Below, one piece after another: positions 19,463 through 29,085 of a stretch of DNA of 64,000 nucleotides. The position numbers and the translations under genes were made by a program. Positions within the stretch are counted from its first letter, which is position 1. Every line of letters starts with the position of its first letter. Below the pieces are notes generated by a model. The model made no database searches, was not told the origin of the DNA, and was given only the letters and a program-made list of their open reading frames with translations. The stretch lies in the NCBI GenBank assembly GCA_005881575.1, contig VBCA01000003.1:62001-126000 (forward strand), read 5' to 3'. The stretch is from Betaproteobacteria bacterium. Lineage in GTDB: Bacteria > Pseudomonadota > Gammaproteobacteria > Burkholderiales > SG8-39.

Positions 19463-20212
19463 ATGACGCGAGTCCGCGCCGCGTCCCTGCATCTGGGAAT
19501 CAGCGTGATCGTGGCGCTCATCGCGGTCGCGTCCATGATCCTGGTCTGGTATCCGCCCCCTCTGTTCCAGCTCCTCGGCGGATTCGAGCTACTGCTCCTC
19601 ATCGTCGGAGTCGACGTTACACTGGGTCCCCTGCTGACTTTCGTCGTCTTCAAATCGGGCAAGAAGGGGCTCAAGTTCGATTTGTCGGTGATCGCGTTCC
19701 TTCAGCTCTCGGCGTTGATCTACGGGGCCTCGGTGGTCTTTGTCGCCCGGCCGGGCTACATCGTTTTCGTCAAAGACAGGTTCGAAATGGTACGCGTTGC
19801 GGATATCGAACCACGGCGGCTCGCAGAGGCCCGGATCGAGAGGTTCCGCAGTTTTCCGCTGGGCAGGCCCCAGTTCATCGGCTCTGTCCTGCCGACGGAC
19901 CCTCGCGAGGTCCAGGAAGTGGTCTTTTCCGCACTGAGCGGAGGCCCCGACGTTGCCGAACTGCCGAAGTATTACGCCGATCTCGAGGTGGTCCGCGACG
20001 TCATGGTCCGGAAGTCGATGCCGTTGGACGAGCTGAAAAAGCTCAATCCCGGGGCGGTCGCGTCGATCGACCTCCTTCCCCGGGAGCTGGGAAGAAACGA
20101 TTCGGAGCTGGGCTTTCTGCCTCTGCGCATTCGACGCACATTCGCCGCGGTGATCGTCGATCGGACCGCCAGACTACCAGTGAAAATTGTCGATCTGCGC
20201 CCCTGGAACTGA
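19463..20212 (+). CDS. TfpX/TfpZ family type IV pilin accessory protein
   Basis: YPPPLFQLLGGFELLLLIVGVDVTLGPLLTFVVFKSGKKGLKFDLSVIAFLQLSALIYG characteristic. Confidence 0.85.
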   Translation: MTRVRAASLHLGISVIVALIAVASMILVWYPPPLFQLLGGFELLLLIVGVDVTLGPLLTFVVFKSGKKGLKFDLSVIAFLQLSALIYGASVVFVARPGYIVFVKDRFEMVRVADIEPRRLAEARIERFRSFPLGRPQFIGSVLPTDPREVQEVVFSALSGGPDVAELPKYYADLEVVRDVMVRKSMPLDELKKLNPGAVASIDLLPRELGRNDSELGFLPLRIRRTFAAVIVDRTARLPVKIVDLRPWN

Positions 20213-20360
20213 GTCGGCCGCGGGAACCCGGGAAATCCGCGAATCGTGGACCGGCGCGTTCCGGCGATTCCGCTATCATTGCGATCGCGCATTCCCGAAG
20301 AAACGCCATGTTTGGACATGATGAGCCCAGAGATCTCTTGAAACTCGGAGCGGAGAAAAC

Positions 20361-21110
20361 ATGAGCGGCGACGCACCCGCATCGGGCGGCCCGGTCCCCG
20401 CCGAGCAGATCGCGGACCTCGCCGCGGCGAGCCGCGTCCTCGTCGCCCAGGGCGTCGTCGACGCCTTCGGCCACGTCTCGATGCGCCATCCCCAAGCGCC
20501 CGAGCGTTACCTGATGGCGCGCGCGATCGCCCCCGCCTTGGTAACGCCCGATGACATCATCGAGTACGACCTGGACAGCAATCCCTGCAACGCCAACGGC
20601 CGGTCGAGTTTCCTCGAGCGATTCATCCACGGCGAGATCTACAAGGCGAGGGCCGATATTCATTCCATCGTGCACAGCCATTCACCCTCGGTGATCCCTT
20701 TCGGGGTCGTCGGCGTTCAGATGCAGGCGATGTTTCACAACGCGGCCTTCATCGCGGAGGGCGTGCCGGTGTTCGACATCCGCAAGAAGTTCGGCGCCAC
20801 CGACATGCTGGTCAGCAACGCGCCCAAGGGCGTGGCTCTCGCCGCCGTCATGGGCAGGAAAAACGTCGCGCTCATGCGCGCGCACGGCAGCGTGGCCTGC
20901 GGGCCGACGCTGCAGACGGCAGTGTTCCGCGCCGTGTATACCGAGGTCAATGCCCGCATCCAGCACTGGGCGACGGCGCTCAAGGGCGGCGCGCCGATCG
21001 CCGCGCTCGACCTCGAGGAAGGCCGGCTTTCGGACGCCGTCAACCAGACCGCGGGTGTGCGCGCCTGGGACCTGTGGCGCCGCCAGGTCCGCAGCGAGGT
21101 CAAGTGGTGA
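20361..21110 (+). CDS. Class II aldolase/adducin family protein
   Basis: DAFGHVSMRHP...DIHSIVHSHSPSVIPFG...MRAHGSV metal-binding His pattern. Confidence 0.9.
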   Translation: MSGDAPASGGPVPAEQIADLAAASRVLVAQGVVDAFGHVSMRHPQAPERYLMARAIAPALVTPDDIIEYDLDSNPCNANGRSSFLERFIHGEIYKARADIHSIVHSHSPSVIPFGVVGVQMQAMFHNAAFIAEGVPVFDIRKKFGATDMLVSNAPKGVALAAVMGRKNVALMRAHGSVACGPTLQTAVFRAVYTEVNARIQHWATALKGGAPIAALDLEEGRLSDAVNQTAGVRAWDLWRRQVRSEVKW

Positions 21111-21132
21111 GGCTTATCGAGGGAGGCAAGCC

Positions 21133-21834
21133 ATGTCAGCAGCCCAATTGAAGCAGGGAGTCGGCGCTGCGGCCGAATTGAAGCAGCAGCTCGTCGACTG
21201 CATCCGCATGCTGGAGCGGTCCGAGATCATCGACTACAACGGGCATTGCAGCGTCCGCGTCGACGACGACCGCGTCTTCATCAACATCGGGTCGTGCCAG
21301 CGCAGCCGGCTCACGGTGGATGACATCTGCACGATCGACCTCGAAGCAAGCCAGATCGAAGGCAAGGGAAATGCGCCGCTCGAGCGTCACCTGCATTGCG
21401 GCATCTACCGGGTGCGGTCAGACGTCAAGGCGATCGTGCACGCGCATCCGAAGTGGTCGACCTTCCTCACCATGGTCGGCGAGACCTACCAGCCGGTGTA
21501 TGCGCAGGGGTCCCTGGTCTATCCGGTGCCGCTGCTCGATTCGCCGAATTCGATCAACAATCGGGAGATGGCGGACCGGCTGGCGGCGACGCTCGGGGAC
21601 CGGCCCGCGGCGCTCATGAAGTCGCACGGCGCGGTGACAGTCGGCAAGGACATCGTCGAAGCGTTCGTGCTCGCCAATTATCTCGAGGAGAACGCCTACC
21701 GGCAATACATGGCGCTGCAGATCGGCAAGCCCTATTCCTTCAGCGAGGGGGAGATCGCGCTGTGCCGCGAGAAGCTCTGGAACGCGGGCCTGTTCAAGCG
21801 CACCTGGGACCACTTCCGCGCGAAGCTCGGGTGA
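21133..21834 (+). CDS. Class II aldolase/adducin family protein
   Basis: DYNGHCSVRVDD...KAIVHAHPKWSTF...MKSHGAV; start trimmed from 20950. Confidence 0.9.
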   Translation: MSAAQLKQGVGAAAELKQQLVDCIRMLERSEIIDYNGHCSVRVDDDRVFINIGSCQRSRLTVDDICTIDLEASQIEGKGNAPLERHLHCGIYRVRSDVKAIVHAHPKWSTFLTMVGETYQPVYAQGSLVYPVPLLDSPNSINNREMADRLAATLGDRPAALMKSHGAVTVGKDIVEAFVLANYLEENAYRQYMALQIGKPYSFSEGEIALCREKLWNAGLFKRTWDHFRAKLG

Positions 21835-21848
21835 GCTGCAGCGTTGCG

Positions 21849-21877
21849 AAAAAAAAGACGGGCTCTGCGGTCCGTCT
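21849..21877 (-). terminator. Rho-independent terminator (minus strand)
   Basis: On minus strand AGACGG-N10-CCGTCT followed by T-run. Confidence 0.6.
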
Positions 21878-21955
21878 CGTCGTGAGATGCTCGCCGTCCG
21901 CGCTACTGACCAAGGAGGAGGAGGAGTCAGGTCGCGCGCACGGCGAGGCAAGCGG

Positions 21956-22180
21956 TCAGTGCGCCGAGCGTGGCCGGGTGGGCATATCAAGCAGCCTGGC
22001 CAAAGCGCCCTTCGCTCGCGAGAGGGCATCGCTGGCCGCATCGAGTGCGAGATCCCAGCTTTCGGCCTGCTCGATGTACGCGAGGTGGCGCTGGCGCGCG
22101 GTTTGCGGGAGCGATTGGTAGGCCGCTTTCCAGAAAGGCGTGCGCAAAGTGGTTCCGGATTTCATGTTGGCTTTCATCAT
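21956..22180 (-). CDS. Small conserved-looking protein of unknown function
   Basis: 74 aa FWKAAYQSLPQTARQRHLAYIEQAESWDLALDAASDALSRAKGALARLLDMP; minus-strand terminator downstream supports expression. Confidence 0.5.
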   Translation of the reverse strand: MMKANMKSGTTLRTPFWKAAYQSLPQTARQRHLAYIEQAESWDLALDAASDALSRAKGALARLLDMPTRPRSAH

Positions 22181-22218
22181 GCTCTAGAGGGTAGTCCCCG
22201 CAAGGCGGCACAACAAAC

Positions 22219-22254
22219 GATGAATTCTCATCTGTCGCATAAGAAAAATTCATC
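22219..22254. promoter_or_regulatory. Inverted repeat in divergent region upstream of LysR gene (candidate operator)
   Basis: GATGAATT-N20-AATTCATC with nested TTCTCAT-N7-ATAAGAA. Confidence 0.5.
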
Positions 22255-22260
22255 CCATCC

Positions 22261-23211
22261 GTGATTTACCGCCTGCCCCCGCTGAACGCGCTGCGGGTAT
22301 TCGAGGCCGCGGCGCGCCACCTCTCGTTCAAGGAGGCGGCGAACGAGCTGTCCATTACCCAGGCGGCCGTGAGCCACCAGATCAAGAGCCTCGAGGAGTA
22401 TCTCGGCGTGGAGCTGTTCCGCCGCTCAGGGCGCGGCGTGCAGCTCACGGAAGCGGCGCGCGCCTGCCTGCCTAAACTGCGCGAAGGCTTCGAGTCGCTC
22501 GCCGCGGCGGTCGAGATGATCCGCGAACGCGCCGAAGAGACCGAGCTGCTGATCACTGCGCCGCCGGTGTTCACGGCGCGCTGGCTGATGCCGCGCCTGG
22601 CCGATTTTGCGAAGCGCGAGCCGCGCGTCGAATTGCGCGTCTTCGGCTCGAGCAAAATGGTCGACGCCGGTGCGCTCGACTCGGCCGCTCTCGTGGGCAA
22701 TCTCGATCTGAGGGACGACGTGTCCGGCGTCGAGATCCATCTGGGCGGCGGCAATTACCCCGGCTATCGGGCCGACCACCTGTTCGACGTCGCGACCGTC
22801 GCGGTGGCGAGCCCGGAACTCGCGCGCGGCGATCCGCCGCTCAGGGAACCCGCCGACCTGGCGCGCCACGTCCTCCTGCACGACGACGCCATGGACCTCG
22901 TGGCCCACGGCGGGGCCTGGCAGAAATGGCTCGAAGCCGCGGGCGTCGCCGACCGCGTCGACGGCAGCCGCGGGCCGCATTTTTCCTCGAACATCCTGTC
23001 GCTCGAAGCGGCGTCGCAGAAGCTGGGCGTCGCGCTCGCCCTCAAGCCCCTGGTCGACGACGACATCGAGTCGGGGAGGTTGTGCGCGCCGTTCAAGGTG
23101 GAACTGAAACCGCAGTCGGCGTATTACCTGGTGTGCCCGGAGGTCATTGCCGGACGCCCGGCCGTCGCTGCTTTTCGCAAATGGCTGCTCGAGCAGGCGG
23201 TCAAGGCATAG
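22261..23211 (+). CDS. LysR family transcriptional regulator (GcvA-like)
   Basis: PPLNALRVFEAAARHLSFKEAANELSITQAAVSHQIKSLEEYLGVELFRRSGRGVQLT; GTG start. Confidence 0.93.
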   Translation: MIYRLPPLNALRVFEAAARHLSFKEAANELSITQAAVSHQIKSLEEYLGVELFRRSGRGVQLTEAARACLPKLREGFESLAAAVEMIRERAEETELLITAPPVFTARWLMPRLADFAKREPRVELRVFGSSKMVDAGALDSAALVGNLDLRDDVSGVEIHLGGGNYPGYRADHLFDVATVAVASPELARGDPPLREPADLARHVLLHDDAMDLVAHGGAWQKWLEAAGVADRVDGSRGPHFSSNILSLEAASQKLGVALALKPLVDDDIESGRLCAPFKVELKPQSAYYLVCPEVIAGRPAVAAFRKWLLEQAVKA

Positions 23212-23231
23212 CGGATACCCCGGCTCGGCCC

Positions 23232-24287
23232 ATGATCCGGACTTTCGTACGCGCGCAGAGGTATACATCATGGGCGGCGTTTCTTGCCGCGTGCGCCGTA
23301 ATTCCTGCGCATGCCCAGCCCGCGGGAAACGAGATGCTGTACCTGTATCGCGGCGCTGACCGCGATCAGCGTATTCTGGGAAATGCCCGGAGGGAGGGCG
23401 TCCTCGTCATCTACACCTCGCTCGCCCCGAGCGAGTCGCTTCCGTTGACCCGGGCGTTCGAGAAGAAGCACGGCATCAAGGTCGAGTTGTGGCGTGCGGC
23501 GAGCGAAAAGGTCACGCAGCGCACGATCACCGAAGCGCGCGCCCGACGCTTCAGCGTCGATGCCGTCGAGACCATCGGGACGGATCTCGAAAGAATGACC
23601 CGCGAAAAAATCTTCGCGGAATTCCACAGCCCCCATCTCGCCGACCTGACTCCGACTGCGATCCCGTCTCATCGCGCGTGGTTTCCGGACCGCTTGTCCT
23701 ATCTTGGAGTGGCCTACAACACGAAGCTCGTGCACCGGGAGGACTTGCCGAGGACCTACGAGGGTTTCCTCGATCCGAAATGGCAAGGGCGGCTCGGCAT
23801 CGAGGCGAGCGATATCGTCTGGCTCGCGGGAATCGTGAAATTCTGGGGCCAGGATCGCGGCATGAAATTCTTCCACGGACTCGCCGCCATGAAGCCCGAC
23901 GTGCGCACGGGGCACACGCTGCTCACGCAACTGGTGGCGGCGGGGGAAGTGCCGGTCGGGCTCACCGTCTATAGCAGCGGCGCCGTGGCGCACAAGCGCA
24001 CGGGCGCGCCGATCGATTGGGTGCCGATCGAGCCGGTTATCGGCCAGCCGCTCGGCATCGGGCTCGCGAAGGACGCGCCCCATCCGCACGCGGCGCTGCT
24101 GTTTGCCGACTTCGTCCTCTCGCCGGAAGGCCAGGAGCTCTTCAATTCGCTCGGCCGTCCGCCAGCTAGCCAGAAGGCGAAGACCGATCTCGGCGACTTC
24201 GCCTACATCATGATGGACCCGGCAGTGGAGCTGGACGAAAACCCGAAGTGGGAAAAGTTTTGGAACGCCTTGTTCCTGAATAAGTGA
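23232..24287 (+). CDS. Extracellular solute-binding protein (ferric/thiamine-type ABC transporter SBP fold)
   Basis: Signal peptide; EGVLVIYTSLAPSESLPLTRAFEKKHGIKVELWRA; start trimmed from 22926. Confidence 0.88.
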   Translation: MIRTFVRAQRYTSWAAFLAACAVIPAHAQPAGNEMLYLYRGADRDQRILGNARREGVLVIYTSLAPSESLPLTRAFEKKHGIKVELWRAASEKVTQRTITEARARRFSVDAVETIGTDLERMTREKIFAEFHSPHLADLTPTAIPSHRAWFPDRLSYLGVAYNTKLVHREDLPRTYEGFLDPKWQGRLGIEASDIVWLAGIVKFWGQDRGMKFFHGLAAMKPDVRTGHTLLTQLVAAGEVPVGLTVYSSGAVAHKRTGAPIDWVPIEPVIGQPLGIGLAKDAPHPHAALLFADFVLSPEGQELFNSLGRPPASQKAKTDLGDFAYIMMDPAVELDENPKWEKFWNALFLNK

Positions 24288-24328
24288 AGTTCTCACTCCA
24301 GCTTCACGCCGAGCACGCGGATCGCTTC

Positions 24329-25171
24329 CTAGATCGTCCGCTCGACCATCGCTCTAAGCTCCGCCGTCACCTCGGGCTCGATGCCGAACCAGGCCTTCCA
24401 GGCCGGCCGGCCCTGATTGAGAAGCATACCCAGGCCGTTGGTGGTGCGGTTGCCGCGCTTGCGTGCCGCGGCGAGGAACGGCGTCTCGAGCGGAATGTAG
24501 ATGATGTCGGCGGCGAGCGCGCCCTGCGGCAGCTTGTCCAGTGTGATGTCGAGGGCCGGCTGGCCGACCATGCCGCAGCTCGTGGTGTTGACCACCATCG
24601 CCGCGCCTTCCAGGGCCTCGTGGCGCTGTTCCCAGGGCAGGGCGTTGATCGGCTTGCCGAACTCGTCGGCAATTCCCTTTGCGCGCGCGAACGTGCGGTT
24701 GAGGAGGCGAATCTCCTTCGCGCCTTCCCGGGCCAGCCCGTAGCACACGGCGCGCGAACCACCGCCGGCGCCGATCACCGCGATGGGCCCGGCGTCGGCC
24801 CGCCAGCCAGGCTGCTCCTGCCTGATGTTGTGGATGAAGCCGTAGCAATCGTTGTTGGTGCCGGAGAGCGACCCATCGGCCCTGACGACCACGCAGCTGA
24901 TCGCGCCGATGCTTCTCGCCAGCGTGTCGACCTCGTCGACGATTTTCATCGCCTGCTGCTTGTGCGGGATCGTCAGGTTGCAGCCCGCGAATCCCAGGGG
25001 ATGCAGAGCGCCGAGCGCGGCGGCGAGGCCCTCCGGCCGGATCGCGAGCGGTACGTAGTTCCCGGCGAGGCCGTGCTGCTTGAACCAGTAGTTGTGCAGC
25101 ATGGGGGAGCGGGAATGCATCACCGGCCATCCCATGACGCCTGCGAGGAGGAAGCGGTCGGGGTGTGCCAT
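24329..25171 (-). CDS. aroE: Shikimate dehydrogenase family protein
   Basis: LAGVMGWPVMHSRSPMLHNYWF...GCNLTIPHKQQAM...VIGAGGGSRAV. Confidence 0.88.
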   Translation of the reverse strand: MAHPDRFLLAGVMGWPVMHSRSPMLHNYWFKQHGLAGNYVPLAIRPEGLAAALGALHPLGFAGCNLTIPHKQQAMKIVDEVDTLARSIGAISCVVVRADGSLSGTNNDCYGFIHNIRQEQPGWRADAGPIAVIGAGGGSRAVCYGLAREGAKEIRLLNRTFARAKGIADEFGKPINALPWEQRHEALEGAAMVVNTTSCGMVGQPALDITLDKLPQGALAADIIYIPLETPFLAAARKRGNRTTNGLGMLLNQGRPAWKAWFGIEPEVTAELRAMVERTI

Positions 25172-25216
25172 CGGCGCATTTTCTCACGCAATGCCGCTTC
25201 TGATAGGCTCAAAGCC

Positions 25217-25513
25217 ATGTTCGCGTCCGTCAGGAAGGACCCCGAACGCCTCCAAGCCGTCGATCGGGTGGCGCAGTGGACGCGCGCGCGCTTCGGCCTT
25301 CCGAAAGAGGCGGCGATCTCCGTTGCGGAGGTCGCCTGTACGCTCCCCGGCTGCGCACCGCTGGAGACTGTGGTCATGTTCTGGATTGCCGAACAGCGCC
25401 ACCAGTTCAAGCTGTTCAAGCCGGTGGCGGAGGTGGTCGTCGACGATCTTCCCTACGCCTGGCTGAAGGATGCGCTCGCGGTGCCGGAGGGGGTCGGCTG
25501 GGATTGCTGCTGA
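25217..25513 (+). CDS. Conserved hypothetical protein, 98 aa
   Basis: MFASVRKDPERLQAVDRVAQWTRARFGLPKEAAISVAEVACTLPGCAPLETVVMFWI; in-frame tail of 24284..25513 ORF. Confidence 0.6.
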   Translation: MFASVRKDPERLQAVDRVAQWTRARFGLPKEAAISVAEVACTLPGCAPLETVVMFWIAEQRHQFKLFKPVAEVVVDDLPYAWLKDALAVPEGVGWDCC

Positions 25514-25616
25514 AGCTCCTCCGCCGTTGACAGCCGAGCGGATGAAGAGGGATCATCGGCAAAGATCATCGCCGTTAGACCGAGGGAGTCTTACGGTCCC
25601 TATAGGAGAACGCGTC

Positions 25617-26528
25617 ATGACTGTCAAGGAAAGGACGAAACCTCAGGTAGCGACCATGAACGCAGTGCACGATCTGCCCGTGCTCGTGGCGCGCGACAAA
25701 GGCTTCTTCAAGGACGAGGGCCTGGACCTCGAGTTCGTGACCACGCCGGGAATGGCGCAGGTCACGACCTCCCATTTCGTCAAGTTCGATTCCGTTTTCG
25801 ATCGCCCGCTCGACTCGGTCTACAACGAAGGCGGCATCGACCAGTACCGCATGTGCGAATGGGGGATCATGAAGCGCGCGGTCGAAGCCAACACGCAGGG
25901 GCTGCGCGGGCGCAAGATCGTGGCGCTCGGCGCCTCCATGTCGAAGTTCGCCATCGTCGTGGCGCGCGACTCCAAGTACTACGAACCCGAGATGCTGAAA
26001 GACAAGCCGATCGCTGTGACGCCGAACAACGGCTCGGACTTCACCACGCTGAAGATGATGGAGGGGTTCCTTGCGCCGGAGCACGTCAAGAGGACCAACG
26101 CGGGGTCGATGCTGAAGCGGCTCGAAGCGGTTCGCGACGGCAAGGTCGCTGCGGCGAGCCTCATGGAGCCCTGGATCAGCGTGGCGCAGAAGTGGGGGCT
26201 GCGCATCCTGATCGAGTCCCATTCTACCCGCAGCGAGGCGGCCGGCGACGACCTCGACGGCCCGACCCTCGCGAAGATGTTCCGCGCGCAGGCGAGGGCG
26301 GTCAAGGAGATCGAGAACGACCCCACGCCTTACGTCCACTATTTCATCCGCGAGACCGGCGGACTCTTGGAACCCCACGAGTTCCAGACCTGGCGCCTGC
26401 TCCACGCCGCGCCGCAACCTTACACGCGCGAGCGCTTCGAGGACACCTACAACTGGACCGTCAAGTGGAACATGACCGTTCCCGGCGCGACCTACGAGAA
26501 CACGGTGGACAATCGCGCGTGGCAGTAG
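25617..26528 (+). CDS. ABC transporter substrate-binding protein (NMT1/SsuA-like fold)
   Basis: VHDLPVLVARDKGFFKDEGLDLEFVT; RBS-like taggaga upstream; start trimmed from 25470. Confidence 0.83.
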   Translation: MTVKERTKPQVATMNAVHDLPVLVARDKGFFKDEGLDLEFVTTPGMAQVTTSHFVKFDSVFDRPLDSVYNEGGIDQYRMCEWGIMKRAVEANTQGLRGRKIVALGASMSKFAIVVARDSKYYEPEMLKDKPIAVTPNNGSDFTTLKMMEGFLAPEHVKRTNAGSMLKRLEAVRDGKVAAASLMEPWISVAQKWGLRILIESHSTRSEAAGDDLDGPTLAKMFRAQARAVKEIENDPTPYVHYFIRETGGLLEPHEFQTWRLLHAAPQPYTRERFEDTYNWTVKWNMTVPGATYENTVDNRAWQ

Positions 26529-26567
26529 CACGAACCGCTCAACGCAAAACAAGAGGAGGAGACCACC

Positions 26568-27182
26568 ATGAAACGCTCGTCTGTCGTCACCGCTGGATCG
26601 CTAGCCATCGCGCTCGGTCTTTTCGGCTGTTCGTACATGCCGTGGTCCGACTCGGGCTGGACCACGCTCATCGACGGCGCCGCTGGCATGGGCAACTTCA
26701 GCCCCATCGGCGACGCCAACTGGAGAGCGCAAGACGGTGCCATCGTCGCCGACAAGGGCAAGGGCGGATATCTCCTCACGAATAATTCCTACAAGGACTT
26801 TCAAATCAAGGCGGAGTTCTGGGCGGATCACACGACGAACAGCGGCATTTTCCTGCGCTGCGCCGATCGCACCAAGGTCGGTGCGGTCGCCTGCTATGAA
26901 GTGAACATCTACGACCAGCGTCCGGAGCCGGAGTATGGCACCGGAGCGATCGTCAACGTGGCCAAGGTCTCGCCCATGCCGAAAGCCGGCGGCAAGTGGA
27001 ACACCTACGAGATCACCGCCAAGGGCTCGCAGCTGACCGTCGTGCTGAACGGAGTCCAGACCGTCGACGTTCGGGACGGCAAGCACGCTGAGGGACCGTT
27101 TGCCCTGCAGTTCGGCAACGGCCCCAAGGATGCCCCCGGTGGCGCCATCAAGTGGCGCAAGGTGCAGATCAGGTCGCTATAG
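26568..27182 (+). CDS. DUF1080 / 3-keto-disaccharide hydrolase-like lipoprotein
   Basis: LFGCS lipobox; FQIKAEFWADHTTNSGIFLRCAD typical DUF1080. Confidence 0.87.
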   Translation: MKRSSVVTAGSLAIALGLFGCSYMPWSDSGWTTLIDGAAGMGNFSPIGDANWRAQDGAIVADKGKGGYLLTNNSYKDFQIKAEFWADHTTNSGIFLRCADRTKVGAVACYEVNIYDQRPEPEYGTGAIVNVAKVSPMPKAGGKWNTYEITAKGSQLTVVLNGVQTVDVRDGKHAEGPFALQFGNGPKDAPGGAIKWRKVQIRSL

Positions 27183-27396
27183 TCCGCGCTTCCATCGGCC
27201 GCTCTATCCGGAGACTCCAGCAGCCGCGCCGGAACCGTTCCCTCTGTCTGGCCGGCGACGGGGACGTCCGAGTATTTCCAACGGGCGAGGCACTCGTGTG
27301 CACTGATAAATACCGGGTTCGAACGCGCACTCATAACCTGGATAGAGCCTAGCCGAGCGCGCGCCGCGCCAATCACGCATCATCAAGGAGGGAGTC

Positions 27397-29064
27397 ATGA
27401 AGACAATATCGGTGGCGTTGCTCTGCTGCGTGTTCAGCTATGCGCTCGCCCAGACCACGCAAGAGCTGATCGACAACGGTAAGAACAGCGAAAACGTGAC
27501 CACCTTCGGCATGGGCTATCACCTCAATCAGTACAGCCCGCTCACCCAGATCAACAAATCGAACGTCAAGCGCCTAGTGCCGATCTGGAGCACGAGCCTA
27601 AGCAACGATACGGGCGAGCTGGCGCAGCCGACGATCTACAACGGCGTCATGTATGTGGTGAACGGAAACTGGACCTTCGCCCTCGACGTTGCGACCGGCC
27701 AGCAGATCTGGCGCACACCGGTGGAATACGAGCGCGCCGCCGCGCGTGTAGGGAACCCCGGCGTCATCGTCCGGGGGCCGGCCACCATCTATAACGGTAA
27801 GCTTTTCCGCGAGTCGATCGATTGCCATGTCATCGCGCTCGACATGAAGACCGGCAAACAGATCTGGAGGGAAAAATTCGCCGACTTCAAGGAGGGTTAC
27901 ACGGGGATCATCGCGCCTCTGGTGGCGAACGGCGTCGTGATCACTGGGATGGCGGGCGGGGACCGCACCACGCGCGGCTTCCTCGACGGCTGGGACCCGG
28001 ACACCGGGAGAAAATTGTGGCGCCGCTACACCGTGCCCGCACCCGGCGAGCCCGGATCCGAAACCTGGCCAAAGGAGATGCCCGACGCATGGAAATACGG
28101 CGGCGGGTCGACCTGGCAGAACGGTTCGTACGACCCGGAACTCGACCTCGTCTACTGGGGGACCGGCAACGCGGAGCCGTACAACCCAGCCTATCGCGGC
28201 GGCGCCGACAGTCTGTACACGGCCAGCGTGCTCGCGATCCGGCCCAAGACCGGCCAGCTGGTGTGGCATTACCAATACACTCCGAACGAAAGCTACGACT
28301 TCGACGGCTCCGCCGAGCCGGTGCTCGCCGATCTGCGCATCGACGGCCGGGTCCGCAAGGTGCTCCTGAACGCCAACAAGAACGGCTTCATGTATGTCAT
28401 CGATCGTACCAACGGCAAGCTGATCGCCGCGCACCCGTTCGTAAAGGTCAACTGGGCCTCGCACGTCGATCTCAAGACCGGCCGCCCGGTTCTGACCGAC
28501 ATCTACGAGCGCGCCGTCAAGGGCGAAACGGTCGAAATCTGGCCGTCGCGCGGCACCAATGCATCGCTGATGGCGTTCAATCCGAAGACCGGGCTCGTCT
28601 ATGTGAACTCCTGGGAAATCCCCCGCATCATGAAATACACGAAGTTCGAGTTCGTGCTCGGCCAGGGCTCGACCGGCGTGGAGACGAGCTTCCGTACGCC
28701 GCCCTCGGGCGAGCCGTGGGGCTATCACATGGCGTTCAATCCGCTGACCGGCAAGGCGGAATGGAAAGTCCCGGTGACGGGAACCGTGATTTCCGCCGGC
28801 ATGCTCGCAACCGATGGCGGGCTGTTGTTCACCGGCAGGCTGAATGGTGATTTCATCGCGCTCGATCAGGCAACCGGCCAGACGCTCTGGCAGTTCAAGA
28901 CCGGTTCCGGCATCAATTCGCCGCCCATCACCTACACCCGCCAGGGTCGCCAATACGTGACCGTTCTGTCGGGCATTGGCGGGGTTCTCAACAGGACCAT
29001 GAAGGCAGCCGACGCCATCCCCACCGGTGGATCGGTGTGGACCTTTGCCTTGATGCCCGAATAA
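27397..29064 (+). CDS. PQQ-dependent alcohol dehydrogenase-like quinoprotein
   Basis: Multiple W-motif propeller repeats (ALDVATGQQIWR, ALDQATGQTLWQFKTGSGINSPP), GTGNAEPYNP, signal peptide. Confidence 0.92.
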   Translation: MKTISVALLCCVFSYALAQTTQELIDNGKNSENVTTFGMGYHLNQYSPLTQINKSNVKRLVPIWSTSLSNDTGELAQPTIYNGVMYVVNGNWTFALDVATGQQIWRTPVEYERAAARVGNPGVIVRGPATIYNGKLFRESIDCHVIALDMKTGKQIWREKFADFKEGYTGIIAPLVANGVVITGMAGGDRTTRGFLDGWDPDTGRKLWRRYTVPAPGEPGSETWPKEMPDAWKYGGGSTWQNGSYDPELDLVYWGTGNAEPYNPAYRGGADSLYTASVLAIRPKTGQLVWHYQYTPNESYDFDGSAEPVLADLRIDGRVRKVLLNANKNGFMYVIDRTNGKLIAAHPFVKVNWASHVDLKTGRPVLTDIYERAVKGETVEIWPSRGTNASLMAFNPKTGLVYVNSWEIPRIMKYTKFEFVLGQGSTGVETSFRTPPSGEPWGYHMAFNPLTGKAEWKVPVTGTVISAGMLATDGGLLFTGRLNGDFIALDQATGQTLWQFKTGSGINSPPITYTRQGRQYVTVLSGIGGVLNRTMKAADAIPTGGSVWTFALMPE

Positions 29065-29085
29065 GGCAAGCGCCCGCGAGGCGGC

